Origin: Sphingobacteriaceae bacterium
GTDB lineage: Bacteria; Bacteroidota; Bacteroidia; Sphingobacteriales; Sphingobacteriaceae
Direction: 5' to 3'
DNA length: 14,851 bases
NCBI GenBank assembly: GCA_025450155.1
Contig: JANWIB010000100.1
Coordinates: 1 to 14,851 of the forward strand
The notes under the pieces are model-generated. The model ran no database searches. It saw nothing but the letters and a program-made list of their open reading frames with translations, and was not told the origin of the DNA. How positions within the stretch are numbered: the first letter of the stretch is position 1; the number at the start of each line of letters is the position of its first letter. Positions 14,145 through 14,851 of this stretch are shown in pieces. The translations under genes and the position numbers were made by a program.

Positions 14145-14851
14145 AATAAGCAATATTCAATATTTACGTGGAATAGCTGCTATAGCAGTGGTATTATGCC
14201 ATTATGGAATGGAACTAAATACTTCTTATCCTTTTATTGCTTCTGTTTTAAGTAAAGGGCAACTAGGGGTCCATGTATTTTTTCTAATTAGCGGCTTTGT
14301 TATTTTTTTGTCTTTAAATAAGGCTAATTATCATATCAAAGACTTTTTTCAGTTCTTAGTAAAAAGGTCTTTAAGAATAGATCCGCCTTATATAGTAAGT
14401 ATGGTAATGGTTTTATTGATTTTTTTCATACTTTCCCTGATGCCTTCTTTTGGGGGGAAGGTAATCCCATTTATTCCGGCACAGTTTATTTCTCATATTT
14501 TGTATATTATCCCTCTCACCAACTATAATTTTTATGATCATGTATACTGGACACTGAGTGTAGAATTTCAATTTTATATATTGTTGGGATTGTTGTTCCC
14601 TTTTTTTAACCATGTTAAGCTTTTTTATATCCCGGTTATAGTACTGAGTTTATGTAGTTTTTTGTTTCATGGAGAATTTTACTTAATGTTAAAATATGGT
14701 AGTATATTTTCTTGTGGTATCTCATTGTTTCATTACCATCATAGTAAAAGCAAAATTAGTTTATTGCTCATTGCTGTTTGTTTAGTCATTACAGCCTTTG
14801 CCTATGGTAAGCCGATCGCCCTATTATTAATGATTGTTTCCTTCATTATCC
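14131..14851 (+). CDS. Acyltransferase-3 family membrane O-acyltransferase, N-terminal part
   Basis: ATG 14131 opens a frame that stays open to the window end (240 codons), so the gene is cut by the window edge. The product starts 'NIQYLRGIAAIAVVLCHYGMEL', the family's N-terminal motif with Arg13 and His23, followed by 'GVHVFFLISGFVIFLS', 'KRSLRIDPPYIVS' and 'VYWTLSVEFQFYIL'. These are all hallmarks of acyltransferase-3 (OafA/NodX/YrhL) proteins. Several transmembrane segments are visible. Family members move acyl groups, most often acetyl, across the inner membrane onto sugars of O-antigen or capsule. The start overlaps the GT10 gene by 14 bases, so it belongs to the same transcription and translation unit. 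It is the third acyltransferase in the window, after the two hexapeptide enzymes. The full length is not visible. Confidence 0.9.
   Translation, partial: MSTNRISNIQYLRGIAAIAVVLCHYGMELNTSYPFIASVLSKGQLGVHVFFLISGFVIFLSLNKANYHIKDFFQFLVKRSLRIDPPYIVSMVMVLLIFFILSLMPSFGGKVIPFIPAQFISHILYIIPLTNYNFYDHVYWTLSVEFQFYILLGLLFPFFNHVKLFYIPVIVLSLCSFLFHGEFYLMLKYGSIFSCGISLFHYHHSKSKISLLLIAVCLVITAFAYGKPIALLLMIVSFII

Noticed and set aside
1..14851. CRISPR arrays, tRNA or rRNA genes, insertion sequences, phage or toxin-antitoxin genes
   Set aside because: I looked for regularly spaced repeats, transposase motifs and structural RNA signatures and saw none; the window is explained by envelope and polysaccharide genes.

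Overview
This window comes from a member of the Bacteroidetes (Bacteroidota), probably Sphingobacteriales-like, though genus cannot be fixed from sequence alone. The evidence is a type IX secretion (T9SS) 'gliding-motility-associated' C-terminal domain next to a PorP/SprF-type outer-membrane protein, a TAnnTTTG-type promoter, an UpxY-class NusG paralogue beside capsule export genes, and moderate-to-low GC.

Layout. (1) 1-1364, plus strand: the 3' end of a T9SS-exported surface protein, then its PorP/SprF partner, which carries an in-frame TGA at codon 132. (2) 1375-3381, minus strand: a short polysaccharide/sorting operon, read right to left as GT2 glycosyltransferase, small exosortase and WcaF-like acetyltransferase; the last two genes abut exactly (TAAATG). 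(3) 3382-3594: a divergent intergenic region with a promoter candidate and a leader hairpin. (4) 3595-7364, plus strand: the export core, with a Wza-like lipoprotein, a Wzc-like co-polymerase/tyrosine kinase with a C-terminal tyrosine cluster, and an UpxY/RfaH-like antiterminator whose stop codon lies in the loop of a perfect 15-bp hairpin. (5) 7508-10715: GT4 glycosyltransferase and a Wzm/Wzt ABC polysaccharide exporter. (6) 10735-14851: a variable decoration region with a hexapeptide acyltransferase, an FkbM methyltransferase, a GT2, a decayed gene remnant, a GT10 (fucosyltransferase family) enzyme and the start of an acyltransferase-3 membrane protein that runs off the window.

Function. 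The plus-strand genes form an exopolysaccharide/O-antigen locus. The GTs build a glycan on a lipid carrier, Wzm/Wzt would flip the finished chain, and Wza/Wzc would serve envelope passage and length control. The hexapeptide, FkbM and acyltransferase-3 enzymes would add acyl and methyl groups, and the UpxY protein would let polymerase read through the long operon. No Wzx flippase, Wzy polymerase or initiating phosphoglycosyltransferase is visible, so those must lie outside the window.

I did not find a wholly new system. The most informative anomalies are the broken SprF partner, a low-GC block whose two edges fall inside genes (about 10200-12100), the gene remnant at 12873-13115, and the hairpins flanking the UpxY-controlled operon.
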